13,139 bases of DNA from CAIJXV01 sp964497135 (lineage in GTDB: Bacteria; Verrucomicrobiota; Kiritimatiellia; CAIKKV01; CAIJXV01): contig CAZCDO010000108.1 of NCBI GenBank assembly GCA_964497135.1, positions 1-13,139 on the forward strand, read 5' to 3'. The notes below the pieces were generated by a model that was not told where the DNA came from, searched no databases, and worked only from the letters and a program-made list of their open reading frames with translations. Below, piece by piece: positions 13,050-13,139 of this stretch. A program made the position numbers and the translations under genes. Position 1 is the stretch's first letter. Each line of letters opens with the position of its first letter.

Positions 13050-13139
13050 TCACTTTTCGAAAGGTTCCAATCGTAGCATGATTCGGATAAGCTTGTCCAT
13101 GGCGGCGTCCAGGGAGCCGCCATTTTCATTATGGTGCCA
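13050..13139 (-). CDS. C-terminal end of an unidentified gene (runs off the window)
   Basis: On the minus strand the window edge opens into a frame of 29 residues (WHHNENGGSLDAAMDKLIRI, then MLRLEPFEK) ending in TGA at 13052-13050. The amphipathic helical ending and the 18-nt spacing to the next gene fit a real C terminus in the same operon. It is too short to identify, and chance remains possible. No other minus-strand frame in this stretch is more convincing. Confidence 0.4.
   Translation of the reverse strand, partial: WHHNENGGSLDAAMDKLIRIMLRLEPFEK

Noticed and set aside
1..13139. CRISPR array, tRNA or rRNA genes
   Set aside because: No regularly spaced direct repeats were seen, and no tRNA cloverleaf or rRNA signature was recognised on reading either strand by eye; a short tRNA could still be missed without a tRNA scan.

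Overview
The window is a high-GC bacterial fragment of mostly long genes. The content is intracellular glycan catabolism: a GH4-like enzyme, a GH29 fucosidase, two other TIM-barrel glycosidase-like proteins and a beta-propeller protein. It also holds three divergent uroporphyrinogen-decarboxylase (URO-D)-like proteins and two toxin-antitoxin modules. A run of ten Ns (6718-6727) shows it comes from a draft assembly. The mix of many odd glycosidases, paralogous URO-D-like proteins and hairpin-type intergenic repeats recalls the Planctomycetota-Verrucomicrobiota-Lentisphaerota/Kiritimatiellota group. That placement is a judgement from gene style, not a proven assignment.

Layout. (1) 1-3151, plus strand: the C-terminal part of a GH4 enzyme, a BNR/sialidase-like beta-propeller protein, and a URO-D-like protein overlapping it by ATGA. 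(2) 3152-3404: AT-rich intergenic region with an inverted repeat. (3) 3405-8415, plus strand: a 699-aa alpha-L-fucosidase-like TIM-barrel protein with a GATase-like domain, a 565-aa TIM-barrel protein overlapping it by 17 nt, a 119-bp composite inverted repeat, and a second URO-D-like protein whose 3' end runs into another repeat. (4) 8448-9199: an AbrB/PIN (VapBC-type) module with a clear sigma70-like promoter and operator. (5) About 9261-10502: a GH29 alpha-L-fucosidase with no good ATG start. (6) 10503-10600: a hairpin-rich repeat. (7) 10647-11790: an Xre-HTH/DUF6922-like protein and an AbiEii-type nucleotidyltransferase, driven by a promoter that appears to give a leaderless mRNA. (8) 11814-13139, minus strand: a third URO-D-like protein and the last 29 residues of the gene upstream of it.

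How it may work together. None of the glycosidase-like proteins whose N terminus is visible has an obvious signal peptide, so they probably act in the cytoplasm on imported oligosaccharides. Fucose-containing glycans are likely, given the GH29 enzyme. The URO-D-like proteins lack heme-pathway signatures and resemble the URO-D/corrinoid-methyltransferase superfamily. Two of them sit in the glycosidase operons, which suggests a linked catabolic step such as demethylation of methylated sugars; this is inference. The fucosidase gene is flanked by two addiction modules and by repeats, so this part of the locus looks like accessory, rearranging DNA.
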